The position numbers and the translations under genes were made by a program. DNA of 58,671 nucleotides. Source: Candidatus Gastranaerophilales bacterium. Lineage in GTDB: Bacteria > Cyanobacteriota > Vampirovibrionia > Gastranaerophilales > Gastranaerophilaceae. Positions within the stretch are counted from its first letter, which is position 1. Each line of letters starts with the position of its first letter. Under the pieces are notes generated by a model. That model made no database searches. It saw only the letters and a program-made list of their open reading frames with translations, and had not been told where the DNA came from. Positions 8,298 to 17,900 of the stretch are shown here, piece by piece. The DNA lies in the NCBI GenBank assembly GCA_944327245.1, contig CALVHD010000010.1, positions 1-58,671 of the forward strand, given 5' to 3'.

Positions 8298-8789
8298 ATG
8301 AGTTTTAGTGTTTTTGACATAGCTGCCTCAGGAATGAGTGCACAAAGAATTAAAATGGATACTGTTTCATCAAACATCGCCAATGTAAACACAACAAGAA
8401 ATGAATTTGGCGAAAAAGAAGTATACAGAAAAAAGCAAGTCAATTTTAAAGAAATGACCATGCAAAAAGGATTTAACTTTCCTAATGGAAATGCTTCAGT
8501 CGAATTTGACCCTCCCAATGCGCCATATTTAAGAGGAGGAGTTACAATAAATGACAATGCTATAGCCAAAGGTGTTATGGTAGATTCAATAACCGATGCC
8601 AATAACCCGACAAGAATGGTATATGATCCAAATCATCCCGATGCTAATGAAGACGGTTATGTTGAACTTCCAAATATTAATGTTGTAGAAGAAATGGTAA
8701 ATATGGTTAACGCTTCAAGAGCCTACGAAGCAAACGTTACCATAGCACAAACTACAAAAACAATGATACAAAGCGCAATTAATATATAA
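8298..8789 (+). CDS. flgC: Flagellar basal-body rod protein FlgC
   Basis: Proximal rod subunit of 163 residues. Both ends are typical: IAASGMSAQRIKMDTVSSNI at the N-terminus with NIANVNTT, and the C-terminal NMVNASRAYEANVTI helix. The middle (residues 60-120) is the variable region. It sits 15 bases after flgB and 9 bases before fliE, with its own AAGGATAG ribosome site. Confidence 0.95.
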   Translation: MSFSVFDIAASGMSAQRIKMDTVSSNIANVNTTRNEFGEKEVYRKKQVNFKEMTMQKGFNFPNGNASVEFDPPNAPYLRGGVTINDNAIAKGVMVDSITDANNPTRMVYDPNHPDANEDGYVELPNINVVEEMVNMVNASRAYEANVTIAQTTKTMIQSAINI

Positions 8790-8798
8790 AGGTAACTT

Positions 8799-9284
8799 AT
8801 GAGCAGTAATTTTAATATTAATACCAATTTTCAAATGGGTAATTTTGATAATTCAATAAATGAATTTAATAAAGCATTTTCAAACTCAATTAACAATACA
8901 AATAAAGCACTTGAAAACGGTGGTAATTTTAATGAAATATTCAATTCCATAGGACAAAACAATGAACAAATGGCACCTATGCAATTAGGAGCGCAATATT
9001 TTAGCGGAGTTGATGCAATTAATTCTCAAAAAGTTGAAAATTTATCTCCAACCGCGCAAGTTGCAAAAGATATCGGCTCTGGTTTTTCCAACAGTTTAAA
9101 TGAATTAAGCGGAATTGAAAAAAAAGCGGAACAAGACTTTGAAACATTTGCTTCAGGAGGAGATATAAGTGTCCATGAAGTAATGATTTCCGCTCAAAAA
9201 TCAAATTTAGCCATGCAAATGGCAATTCAATTAAGAAGTCAATTGCTAAATGCCTATAATGAATTTAAAAATATGAGCATTTAA
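8799..9284 (+). CDS. fliE: Flagellar hook-basal body protein FliE
   Basis: Joins the rod to the MS ring and is the first rod component exported. The C-terminal 60 residues (SVHEVMISAQKSNLAMQM, then LRSQLLNAYNEF) are typical. At 161 residues it is longer than most FliE proteins (about 100-110) because of an N/Q-rich, low-complexity N-terminal extension of about 60 residues. It is third in the flgB-flgC-fliE set. Confidence 0.92.
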   Translation: MSSNFNINTNFQMGNFDNSINEFNKAFSNSINNTNKALENGGNFNEIFNSIGQNNEQMAPMQLGAQYFSGVDAINSQKVENLSPTAQVAKDIGSGFSNSLNELSGIEKKAEQDFETFASGGDISVHEVMISAQKSNLAMQMAIQLRSQLLNAYNEFKNMSI

Positions 9285-9310
9285 GCAAATATTCATATTT
9301 CTTAACAGTG

Positions 9311-9338
9311 TTGAAATTGCCGACAAGTAAGATATTAT
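9311..9338 (+). promoter_or_regulatory. Possible internal promoter before fliF
   Basis: The only sizeable gap in the flagellar operon (117 bases, 9285-9401) contains TTGAAA (9311-9316) and TATTAT (9333-9338), 16 bases apart. The nearby GCCGACAA resembles a sigma-28 -10 element, but no TAAA is found 15 bases upstream, so a sigma-28 promoter is not supported. Confidence 0.3.
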
Positions 9339-9401
9339 ATTATTATTGGGGAGCGGTCTTGCTTGGATAAAATTAGTTAGAATTAGTATTGGATAAGTTA
9401 A

Positions 9402-11144
9402 GTGAACGAACATATTAAATTATTAATAGAAGACATTAAAAAACTTTGGTTAAAACTTGATATAAATCAAAAATTTTCAATTGCGGCTCTGTTAGTTGCA
9501 ATGTTTGTTGTGGGAATATTTTTCATAGTCAAAGCAACAGAGCCTAATTGGAGCGTTTTATATTCTGATTTATCCAAACAAGATGTTGCAGCTATAACAG
9601 AAAGCTTGAAAAAAAGCGGTTATGCCTATAAACTTTCTGATGACAAAACAACAATTCTTGTTAAAAACCAAGACAAAGAAGATTTAAGAATGTTTGTTGC
9701 AGAAAACGACCTAATTAAAGACACAACAGGAGGTTTTGAGCTTCTTGATGATTTGCAACTAGGTTCAACTGATTTTAAAAATAAATTAACAAAACAAAGA
9801 ATATTCCAAGGAGAATTAACTCGCTCAATCGAAAAAATAAACGGCGTTTCGAAAGCAAGAGTACAATTGGCAGAACCTGAACGCTCAATTTTTTCTGATG
9901 AAGATGAAGAACCGTCTGCAAGCGTTGTGTTAATACTTGAACCCGGAGTTAAATTAAAAGCAAGTCAAATCTTGGCAATTAAAAATTTAGTTGCATATTC
10001 TGTTCCGAGATTAACCAATGACAGAGTCTTTTTAACAGACCAAAACGGAAATGTACTGTCTGAAGATGTTGCTAAAAATTCATCTGATATGCAAACATAC
10101 AGAACAAACTTCGAAAAAGAAGCAGCAAAAAAAATCAAAGATACTCTTGAAACAATTATGGGCAAAGATAATGTTTCCGTTCAAGTTTCAACTGTTATGG
10201 ATTTCAATCAAACAAGAGCAACAATTGAAAGCTATACTCCAAACAAAGACTCTAATTCCGGTATAATTGTTGCTCAACAAGGCGAAAAAGAAGTTTATTC
10301 AAATCCTCAACAATTACCTTCCAACAATAAAGAAAAAGAAACAACTCAGCAACAAGATAATCAACAAATTGAAAATACCGGAGTAAACCCCGCTCAGGAT
10401 AATATGCAGCAGGCTCAACAAGCTCAAGTTCAAGACCCTGCGTCTTTACCATTAAACCAAACTCCCGTTAAAACAGTAAACTATAACGATAACGAAAATG
10501 CAAAAACTGATAACGACGTTAGAAAATTAAGCTATGAAAAAGAAAAATCAGCTACAACTTACGCTGTAACAAAAGAAGTAAAACAAGTTGTTTACGCCCC
10601 CGGAGCTGTTACAAGAATGAGTGTAGCGGTTGCAGTTAATAAAATATTAACAGATGAAGAAAAAAGCGAAATTGAAAATCTTGTTATAGCGGCAACAGGC
10701 ATGGATAAAACAAGGGGGGATGTTGTAAATGTAACAAGTCTTAAATTCACAGGTATTGATAATACACAAGAGCTTGAACAGGATAAGGCCGCTCAACAAG
10801 CAATGACTATGGAAATTTTAACATTCATCTTTAAAAATGTTTCACCTGTGTTTATAATACTTCTATTAGGTTTAATAGCACTGCACAATTTTGGAAATAT
10901 ATTTAAAACTCCAAAACCAACTGAAGACGAGCTTGAAGATTTAGATACGCAAGATGACACTTCACTGCCGACATTTGACCCGTATTTAATGCTTCAACAA
11001 AACAAAACCAATTCTGAAGATTTTTATCAACAAGACATTCAATACACTTCAGCCGTTGATAAAAAGAAAAGTGAAATCATCAATTCAATTTTAGGAAATC
11101 CTGAAGAAGCAGCAAGAATTTTAACTTCATATATTAAAGAATAA
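9402..11144 (+). CDS. fliF: Flagellar MS-ring protein FliF
   Basis: Forms the membrane-embedded MS ring on which the basal body and export gate assemble. The 580-residue protein has the expected two membrane segments, at about 26-46 and 475-494, with YscJ-like ring-building domains between (YSDLSKQDVAAI, GELTRSIEKINGV). Residues about 300-345 form a Q/N-rich low-complexity stretch. The cytoplasmic C-tail (NSILGNPEEAARILTSYI) is the FliG-binding segment. It starts with GTG; the ribosome site is weak. Confidence 0.96.
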   Translation: MNEHIKLLIEDIKKLWLKLDINQKFSIAALLVAMFVVGIFFIVKATEPNWSVLYSDLSKQDVAAITESLKKSGYAYKLSDDKTTILVKNQDKEDLRMFVAENDLIKDTTGGFELLDDLQLGSTDFKNKLTKQRIFQGELTRSIEKINGVSKARVQLAEPERSIFSDEDEEPSASVVLILEPGVKLKASQILAIKNLVAYSVPRLTNDRVFLTDQNGNVLSEDVAKNSSDMQTYRTNFEKEAAKKIKDTLETIMGKDNVSVQVSTVMDFNQTRATIESYTPNKDSNSGIIVAQQGEKEVYSNPQQLPSNNKEKETTQQQDNQQIENTGVNPAQDNMQQAQQAQVQDPASLPLNQTPVKTVNYNDNENAKTDNDVRKLSYEKEKSATTYAVTKEVKQVVYAPGAVTRMSVAVAVNKILTDEEKSEIENLVIAATGMDKTRGDVVNVTSLKFTGIDNTQELEQDKAAQQAMTMEILTFIFKNVSPVFIILLLGLIALHNFGNIFKTPKPTEDELEDLDTQDDTSLPTFDPYLMLQQNKTNSEDFYQQDIQYTSAVDKKKSEIINSILGNPEEAARILTSYIKE

Positions 11145-11162
11145 GAAAGATAAATCATAAAA

Positions 11163-12185
11163 ATGGCCAATATCCGCATAGAACAAATGACACCTACACA
11201 AAAAGTTGCAGCTCTTTTAATTACATTAGGGCCCAGTGCAGCATCTGAAATTATGAAAAACATTGAAGATGATAATGCACTTGAACAAATAACAATTGAA
11301 ATTGCGGGTATGTCAAAACTTCCCCAAGAAGTAATTGAAGCAATTGTTGATGAATTTCATACAGTATTTCAAGCTTCCTCTATGCTTGCAGCAGGAGGTA
11401 TGGGCTATGCAAGAGAGCTTTTAGAAAAAGCTTACGGAGCTTCTGAAGCAAATAACATTTTAAATCGCTTAGTTACAATATTAAACTCAAACCCGTTTCA
11501 ATTTTTTAATGAGGCAGATCCTGCACAATTAGCAACCTCATTTCAAAATGAAAATCCGCAATTGATTGCTCTTATTCTTGCATATTTAAAGCCTGAACAA
11601 TCAGCAAAAGTCTTAAACTATCTTGCCCCCGGCGTACAGCATAAGGTTGCTTTAAAAATTGCTCAAATGGAAACAACAAATCCTGAAGTTATATCGGAAG
11701 TGGAAAAAATAGTTGAATCAAGATTTTCTAATGTTGTTGCCACAGATTTTTCAAAAGCGGGAGGCACAAAAGCTCTTGCAAGCATTTTAAACAGCACAGA
11801 CAGAGCCACAGAAAAAAACGTAATAGAAATGATGGAAATAGAAACTCCGGAATTAGCAGAAGATGTAAGAAGCTTAATGTTTGTGTTTGAAGATATTGTT
11901 CAGCTTGATGATGCTTCTATCCAAAGAGTTCTAAGAGAAGTAGACTCAAAAGACCTGGCAACAAGCTTGAAAGGTGCAAAAGAAGAAGTTAAACAAAAAA
12001 TTCTCAAAAATATGTCTGAACGTGCTCAAGGAGTGCTGTTAGAAGATATCGAATACATGGGCCCTGTAAGAACAAGAGAAGTTCAAAAAGCGCAATCTAA
12101 GATTGTTGGAGTAATTAAAGCACTTGAAGCAGTCGGAGAAGTAACTATTTATCGTGGCGGTCAAGAGGATGAATTAATTGAGTAA
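11163..12185 (+). CDS. fliG: Flagellar motor switch protein FliG
   Basis: Rotor protein that binds FliF and interacts with the stator through its C-terminal charged helix. The protein has 340 residues. The N-terminal LITLGPSAASEIMKNI, the middle ENPQLIALILAYL (EHPQ-type motif) and the C-terminal MFVFEDIVQLDDASIQRVLR are all canonical. Its stop overlaps the fliH start by 8 bases. Confidence 0.97.
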   Translation: MANIRIEQMTPTQKVAALLITLGPSAASEIMKNIEDDNALEQITIEIAGMSKLPQEVIEAIVDEFHTVFQASSMLAAGGMGYARELLEKAYGASEANNILNRLVTILNSNPFQFFNEADPAQLATSFQNENPQLIALILAYLKPEQSAKVLNYLAPGVQHKVALKIAQMETTNPEVISEVEKIVESRFSNVVATDFSKAGGTKALASILNSTDRATEKNVIEMMEIETPELAEDVRSLMFVFEDIVQLDDASIQRVLREVDSKDLATSLKGAKEEVKQKILKNMSERAQGVLLEDIEYMGPVRTREVQKAQSKIVGVIKALEAVGEVTIYRGGQEDELIE

Positions 12186-13116
12186 GCTCAAAGCAAATAA
12201 TATAAATTTTGATAATGACGATTTTGTTGTCGAAATAAAAGAAGAAACAAAAAAAGATGATAATAAGTCAGCCAAAAAAAGAACCGCTCATCAGGAAGAA
12301 TTTCCTGATGAAAGTGAGCTTATTTTAAACAGAGCAAAAGACGAAGCAGCAAAAATTTTAGAAACTGCCGCCAAAAAAGCTGATGAAATAATTAAAAATG
12401 CAAAAGACGAAGCAATAAAAAAAATAGACGAAGCAACACAAAGAGTTGACGAAATAACCAATAACGCCCAAATAGCAGCGCAAGAAAAACTAAATGAAGC
12501 AGCAAAACAAAATGAAGAATTAATCAATTCATCTAAAGAACAAATTGAACAAGAAAGAATAGAAAAAGCAAAGCAGGGCTACGAAGAAGGTTATTCTGAC
12601 GCTCAAGAAAAGATACAAGAAGAATTATCCGAAAAATTAAAAGATTTTGATAAATTTATCGAAAGACAATTTGAAATTAAGGAAAAAATAATTAAATCAG
12701 CCTCAAAAGATATTTTAAACATTATAGAAAATATCTCAAAAAAAATACTCTTAAAAGAACTCGACTCTGAAACACTTGAAAAAATAATCAAAAACACAAT
12801 TTCGCTTTTCGAAAAAAAAGAAAATATTAATATAATTTTAAGCGAAAAATATGCAAGGCTACTTTTTGAAATACAAAATAAATCACTAAATCAAGAAAAT
12901 GATTATAATTTTGAAAATTTCAAAAAATATGATAATTTCAATATTATATACAATCCAAAATACAGCGATGACACAATTATTATAGAAAATCTTGAAGAAA
13001 GATATTGCGCTTCAATTAATCTGCAATTAGAAAACATAATAAGAAATATCTATGAAAACTCAAACAACGGGCAGATTGAACTAAATCAATATATAGAAGA
13101 AAATGAAACTAAATGA
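12178..13116 (+). CDS. fliH: Flagellar export ATPase regulator FliH
   Basis: Peripheral-stalk-like protein that holds the FliI ATPase at the export gate. It is 312 residues, with an Ala/Lys/Glu-rich coiled coil (about 45-140), the FliH-type segment GYEEGYSDAQ, and a C-terminal helical domain. The start is TTG, supported by AGAGGAT seven bases upstream and by tight coupling: it overlaps fliG by 8 bases and fliI by 14. Sequence similarity across FliH is low, so the name rests partly on position. Confidence 0.88.
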   Translation: MSKLKANNINFDNDDFVVEIKEETKKDDNKSAKKRTAHQEEFPDESELILNRAKDEAAKILETAAKKADEIIKNAKDEAIKKIDEATQRVDEITNNAQIAAQEKLNEAAKQNEELINSSKEQIEQERIEKAKQGYEEGYSDAQEKIQEELSEKLKDFDKFIERQFEIKEKIIKSASKDILNIIENISKKILLKELDSETLEKIIKNTISLFEKKENINIILSEKYARLLFEIQNKSLNQENDYNFENFKKYDNFNIIYNPKYSDDTIIIENLEERYCASINLQLENIIRNIYENSNNGQIELNQYIEENETK

Positions 13117-14410
13117 AATAAATAACATCGTTAATAATACAAACTCTGTTATAGAAATGGGCAAAATAATTGAAATCATAGGTTTAACAATTATTGCAGA
13201 CGGCCCTGTTTCTTCCATAGGAGATTTATGTCACATTATTGAAGATGACAATGACAATATAATTTATGCCGAAGTAGTAGGTTTTAAAAAAGATTGCATT
13301 TTATTAATGCCTCTAGGGTCAATTGAAGGCTTAAAAGCCGGAGCTAAAGTTATTAATACAGGTACTCATATGAAAGTAAAAGTATCTGATTCACTTTTGG
13401 GCAGAGTTCTTGATGGGCTTGGAAATCCTATTGATAATAAAGGCCCTGTAATTGCCGATGATTATTATCCTACAAGTGCTGAAATAATTAACCCCATGGA
13501 AAGAAAGCCAATTGACGAGGTTTTATCTTTAGGACTCCGAGCAATAGACGGTCTAAATACAATAGGAAAAGGTCAAAGAGTAGGAATTTTTGCAGGTTCC
13601 GGCGTTGGAAAATCAACAACTCTTGCAATGATAGCCAAAAATACATCAGCAGATATTAATGTTATAGCCTTAATTGGAGAACGGGGCAGAGAAGTTAGAG
13701 AATTTATTGAAAACACCATGGGTATTGAAGGCATGAAGCGCTCTATTGTTGTTTGTGCAACATCAGAACAACCTGCACTGGTTAAAATCAAAGCTTCATT
13801 TGTTGCTTGTGCTATAGCAGAATATTTTAGAGATAAAGGAAAAGATGTTCTTTTCATGCTTGATAGTGTAACTCGTATTGCTCTGGCTCAAAGAGAAGTA
13901 GGGCTTGCCACAGGCGAACCCCCTGCAACAAGAGGATATACTCCGTCTGTTTTTGCGCTGTTGCCTAAGTTTTTAGAACGCGCCGGCGCAAATAAAAACG
14001 GCACCATTACGGGCTTATATACTGTTTTAGTTGAAGGGGATGATATGAATGAGCCCATTGCAGATGCTGCAAGAAGTATTCTGGATGGACACATTGTTCT
14101 ATCAAGAGCTTTAGCGCATAAGAACCATTATCCTGCTATTGATATTCTATCCAGCATTTCAAGGGTTATGAATTCTATTGTTGATGATGAACAAAAACAA
14201 GCAGCAGGTAAAATCAGGAACTTAATGGCAAGTTATGCCAAAAATGAAGACTTGATTAATATAGGAGCTTATGCAAAAGGGTCAGACCCCACCACAGATA
14301 AAGCTATAGCGCTCCATGAAAGAATAGAATCATACTTAATTCAAGGCTTAGATGATAAAACAGACTTTGAAATAACCAAAAATGAACTTATAAATCTTGC
14401 AAAGATGTAA
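13103..14410 (+). CDS. fliI: Flagellum-specific ATPase FliI
   Basis: ATPase that energises export of flagellar proteins and is related to F1 beta. It is 435 residues with Walker A GSGVGKST at 165-172 and Walker B in VLFMLDSVTR; the segment GEPPATRGYTPSVFALLP is diagnostic for FliI. It is the last gene of the operon; fliJ is not found. Its last 23 bases overlap the end of the convergent nuclease gene, leaving no room for a terminator. Confidence 0.96.
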   Translation: MKLNEINNIVNNTNSVIEMGKIIEIIGLTIIADGPVSSIGDLCHIIEDDNDNIIYAEVVGFKKDCILLMPLGSIEGLKAGAKVINTGTHMKVKVSDSLLGRVLDGLGNPIDNKGPVIADDYYPTSAEIINPMERKPIDEVLSLGLRAIDGLNTIGKGQRVGIFAGSGVGKSTTLAMIAKNTSADINVIALIGERGREVREFIENTMGIEGMKRSIVVCATSEQPALVKIKASFVACAIAEYFRDKGKDVLFMLDSVTRIALAQREVGLATGEPPATRGYTPSVFALLPKFLERAGANKNGTITGLYTVLVEGDDMNEPIADAARSILDGHIVLSRALAHKNHYPAIDILSSISRVMNSIVDDEQKQAAGKIRNLMASYAKNEDLINIGAYAKGSDPTTDKAIALHERIESYLIQGLDDKTDFEITKNELINLAKM

Positions 14411-14990
14411 TTTTATATTTTTTAATTATTTCATCAATTCTATTTTTATAACTAAAGTTTTCATCATACAAAACATCAATAAAATCTAGTTTTTCAAGAG
14501 AAATATAGCGCATTTTTATATTCTTTGTATTAAAAATTTTTGATAGTGCATAAATATAAACAATGCTCTGCAAATCGTCTTTTGGGTTTTTGGGGAGATT
14601 TAGAGTTTTCCAATCATAGATGATATATTTGTCATCTTCTTTATAAATGGCATCAAATCTTCCCGTAAGATAATAATTTTCATCATTTAATTTTTCTTTA
14701 ATTAAAAAAGGATATTCTGTTTCAATAAAAAATTCTTTTTTATCCTTTAATTTATCTATGAAATTAAGATAAGTTCTTTTTTCTTTATCTTCTAAATCCA
14801 AAAGCATTTTTGAAACATCAAAACCCTTAATATAAGCACAAATTAAACTATGAAATTTTTTACCTAAATCAGTTCTATGGTCTTTTTTATATAAAGATAA
14901 ATGATAGATAAATTTATCAATAAATTCTTCAGGATTTTTATCTAAAATTTTAAGAGAATGGGCGCTAAATGTATCAATTATTTTAGGCAT
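14388..14990 (-). CDS. RecB-like PD-(D/E)XK nuclease
   Basis: Predicted DNA exonuclease of 200 residues with the core motif GRFDAIY (about 109-115), YIIYDWKT (Asp and Lys of the catalytic D-x-K) and the following Q...Y helix, as in the nuclease domains of AddB, RecB and Cas4. It has no iron-sulphur Cys pattern. It overlaps the end of the giant helicase gene by 8 bases, so the pair likely works together in double-strand end processing. It also overlaps fliI convergently by 23 bases. Confidence 0.82.
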   Translation of the reverse strand: MPKIIDTFSAHSLKILDKNPEEFIDKFIYHLSLYKKDHRTDLGKKFHSLICAYIKGFDVSKMLLDLEDKEKRTYLNFIDKLKDKKEFFIETEYPFLIKEKLNDENYYLTGRFDAIYKEDDKYIIYDWKTLNLPKNPKDDLQSIVYIYALSKIFNTKNIKMRYISLEKLDFIDVLYDENFSYKNRIDEIIKKYKITSLQDL

Positions 14991-17900
14991 ATTCAGCTAA
15001 TCCTTTCAATATTTCAGAATTTTTTTGTTCCTCTATTTTTGAAAAACGCTTATACTTATTGCTTGCGGTTAAATATAGTTTTTTCTTTGCACGAGTAATA
15101 CCGACATAAATCAACCTATAATTTTCTTCAATTATATCTTTTTTAAGCTCAAAATCACTTTTTGGCTCTTTTTTAACCTTTTGAATAAATTTTGAATTAT
15201 CTTTTAATTTATATTCATTTATATCAAAACAAAAGTTTTTTTGAGTCATTTCAGGAATAAACACCCAATCAAACTCATCCCCTTTTGATTTATGAAGTGT
15301 CATAATCTGAACAGCATTTTCTTTTTGAGTTGTATCATCGGTAGTAAAAAATTTGATATTCGAAAAATTATTTTTATTTTGAATTTCCCTTAAACGATTC
15401 ACGGTATTTTCAAATGTTTTTTGGCTTAATTGAATTTTAGCTGCAATTTCTGCAACAAGCGAAATATTATCTTTTTGTTTTGAATTTGAAAAATAATATG
15501 AGCCGATTTCAGCAACCAATTCATAAATTGAAGTTGTATTTTTAAACAGAAAATAATTCAAATCCCACCATAATTGGCTATCAAAATCATCTTTTAAAAA
15601 TATTGCCTCGTCCAATGATAGTGCATATTTTACTTCATCATATTTATAGTAACCGTACTCAAAAAGTTCACGAGCTATTTCAGATACCTTTTTATTATCA
15701 TAAGGATTTAAAATAAATTCTAAAATCAAAAGCGTAATTCTATAAATCGGATTATTAATTAAATTATCAGAATTTTTATAAGTTTTAATAGAGTTTTCTT
15801 TTAACAATTTATCCCACTTATTTATTGCAAAATTGCTTCTTAAAAGAATACCTATGGTTGCATTTTTGTCAGTTTTTAAAATCTCTTTTATTTTATTTAA
15901 AATAAATTGATTTTCGAGATTTTCATCTTCAAAAATTTCTGTTTCAACAGCATTTTTATCAACAATATTAACTCCATCCACCGGCTTCATAACTAAAGAC
16001 GAAAAAGCATCAATCTTATTTTTCACTGCAAATTTAACAGTATTATTAGCGCAATCTAAAACCCCTGTAGCACATCTTTGGCACCTATCCATAACAACAT
16101 TTTTAGATTTTTTCATAAATTCTCTAAAACCTTTTACATCAGAATTTGTAAAAGTTGAAGTTATTGCTTGGTTAATATCTCCACAGCGTATTATATTTTT
16201 ATGTTTACCCCCTAAAAGAGCAATAAGGGCTTGCTGAGTGAAACTTGAATCTTGCGCTTCATCTTCGATTATTACCTTAACAACATCTTGATAATATTCT
16301 AAAATATCCTTATTTTCTTTTAAAAGTTTTAAACTTAATAACAACAAATCATCGTAATCAATTAAATTTTGTTCTTTTAATTTCAACTGATAAGCATTAT
16401 AAACATTTATAAAAAGCTTGTTTTTACAATCAAAATCACCATAAATTGATAGTTCATTTTTATATGCTGAAATTGCAGAATCATATAAATCAGTTTTATC
16501 TGGAGCTATACCTAATGAATAAGTGATTTCAGCTAAAATTGCGCTTCTTTTAATTTCATCTATAATTTCAAAATCATAATCAAGCCCAAGACGGGAAAAA
16601 TTATTATTTTCTTTTATTATTCTTAATGCAAGCCCGTGGATTGTTGAAATATTAGGCAGCTCAATTAAATCAGGATATTTTGCTTTTATTCTTTCTTTGA
16701 AGTTTCTCGCTGCCGATTCCATAAAAGTTAAAACAAAGATGTTTTTAGGCTCAATATTTGATAAAATCTCGCCTGATAAAATTTTTTCTACCAATAAAAG
16801 CATTATTGTTGTTTTGCCTGAACCTGCTGTTGCACTTACAGACATTAAACCGCCCTTATAATTTAAAACTTCTTTTTGGTCATCTCTTGGAATTATAGGT
16901 TTTATTTTAGTTGTTTCTTTGATTTCAGAATTAATTTTATAGTATTTATCAATCCCTGAAAAATTTTCTTGACCCAATGAATCATATGAACTTTGATATA
17001 GGGTTATTTTATCAGCCAACAAATAAAGCTTGTATAATATTCTTGCTGTTCTATCTAGAGTTAATTCAATATTATCTTCCAATTCAAAAGTATCTTTTGA
17101 CCAAGTTTTTTGCATAACCCAAGCATTATATAAAGGCCCTATATCTTGTCTTAGCCAATTTTCGTTATTGATATCCAATAAAAACTGATATTTTGTTTTA
17201 TATGAATAATCAATTATTTTTTGCGCAGATGAAACAACAATCGAATTTTCATCAATTTCATCATCAGACAAAGGGTTTTCTGAAATAATTGTGTTTTCCA
17301 ATTGGATTATTAAATCATTATTTGAAACGGAATTTTTAAAAACTTCTTCAAAATCATTAATTTGTTTTAACAATTGCGCAATTTTAATATAATCTTTCGA
17401 TAAATCTCTGTCTACAGGAAGAAAATTAGAAACTATTTTATATAGCTGAATTGACAATTTTTCAAATCTTATTTTTTCATAAATTTCAATTAATTTAATA
17501 AATTCATCATTGTTTTTATTTTTAATAAAATCAAAAATATTAGAACCTTTAAAATCTCTTTCAAGCTTATATTCTTGAATTATTTTAACTGATTCTTTTT
17601 TATCTAAATTTAAAAGTTCAATAAAAATCCCTTTTAAAATATAAGGTGAAATATCTTCATTATTTTTATCATTTATTATTTTTAAAAGCTCTAAGATATA
17701 TGTAATTATTTTATTTTGGTTTAATTTTTCATTCTTAGTTAAAAAATTAAATTTAAAACCGGATTTTTCTAATGAAATTTTTAAAAATTCATCGGATAAA
17801 GGAGTTATTAAAGAAATATCACAAGGTCTTATGCCTGAATTAATCAAAATTTTAATATCTTTTAAAACTTCATCTATCATTTCATTTCTTTTTAAAAATG

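Noticed and set aside
9318-9326. GCCGACAA as a sigma-28 (FliA) -10 element before fliF
   Set aside because: The expected TAAA element is not found 15 bases upstream, and a plain TTGAAA/TATTAT pair fits the gap as well.
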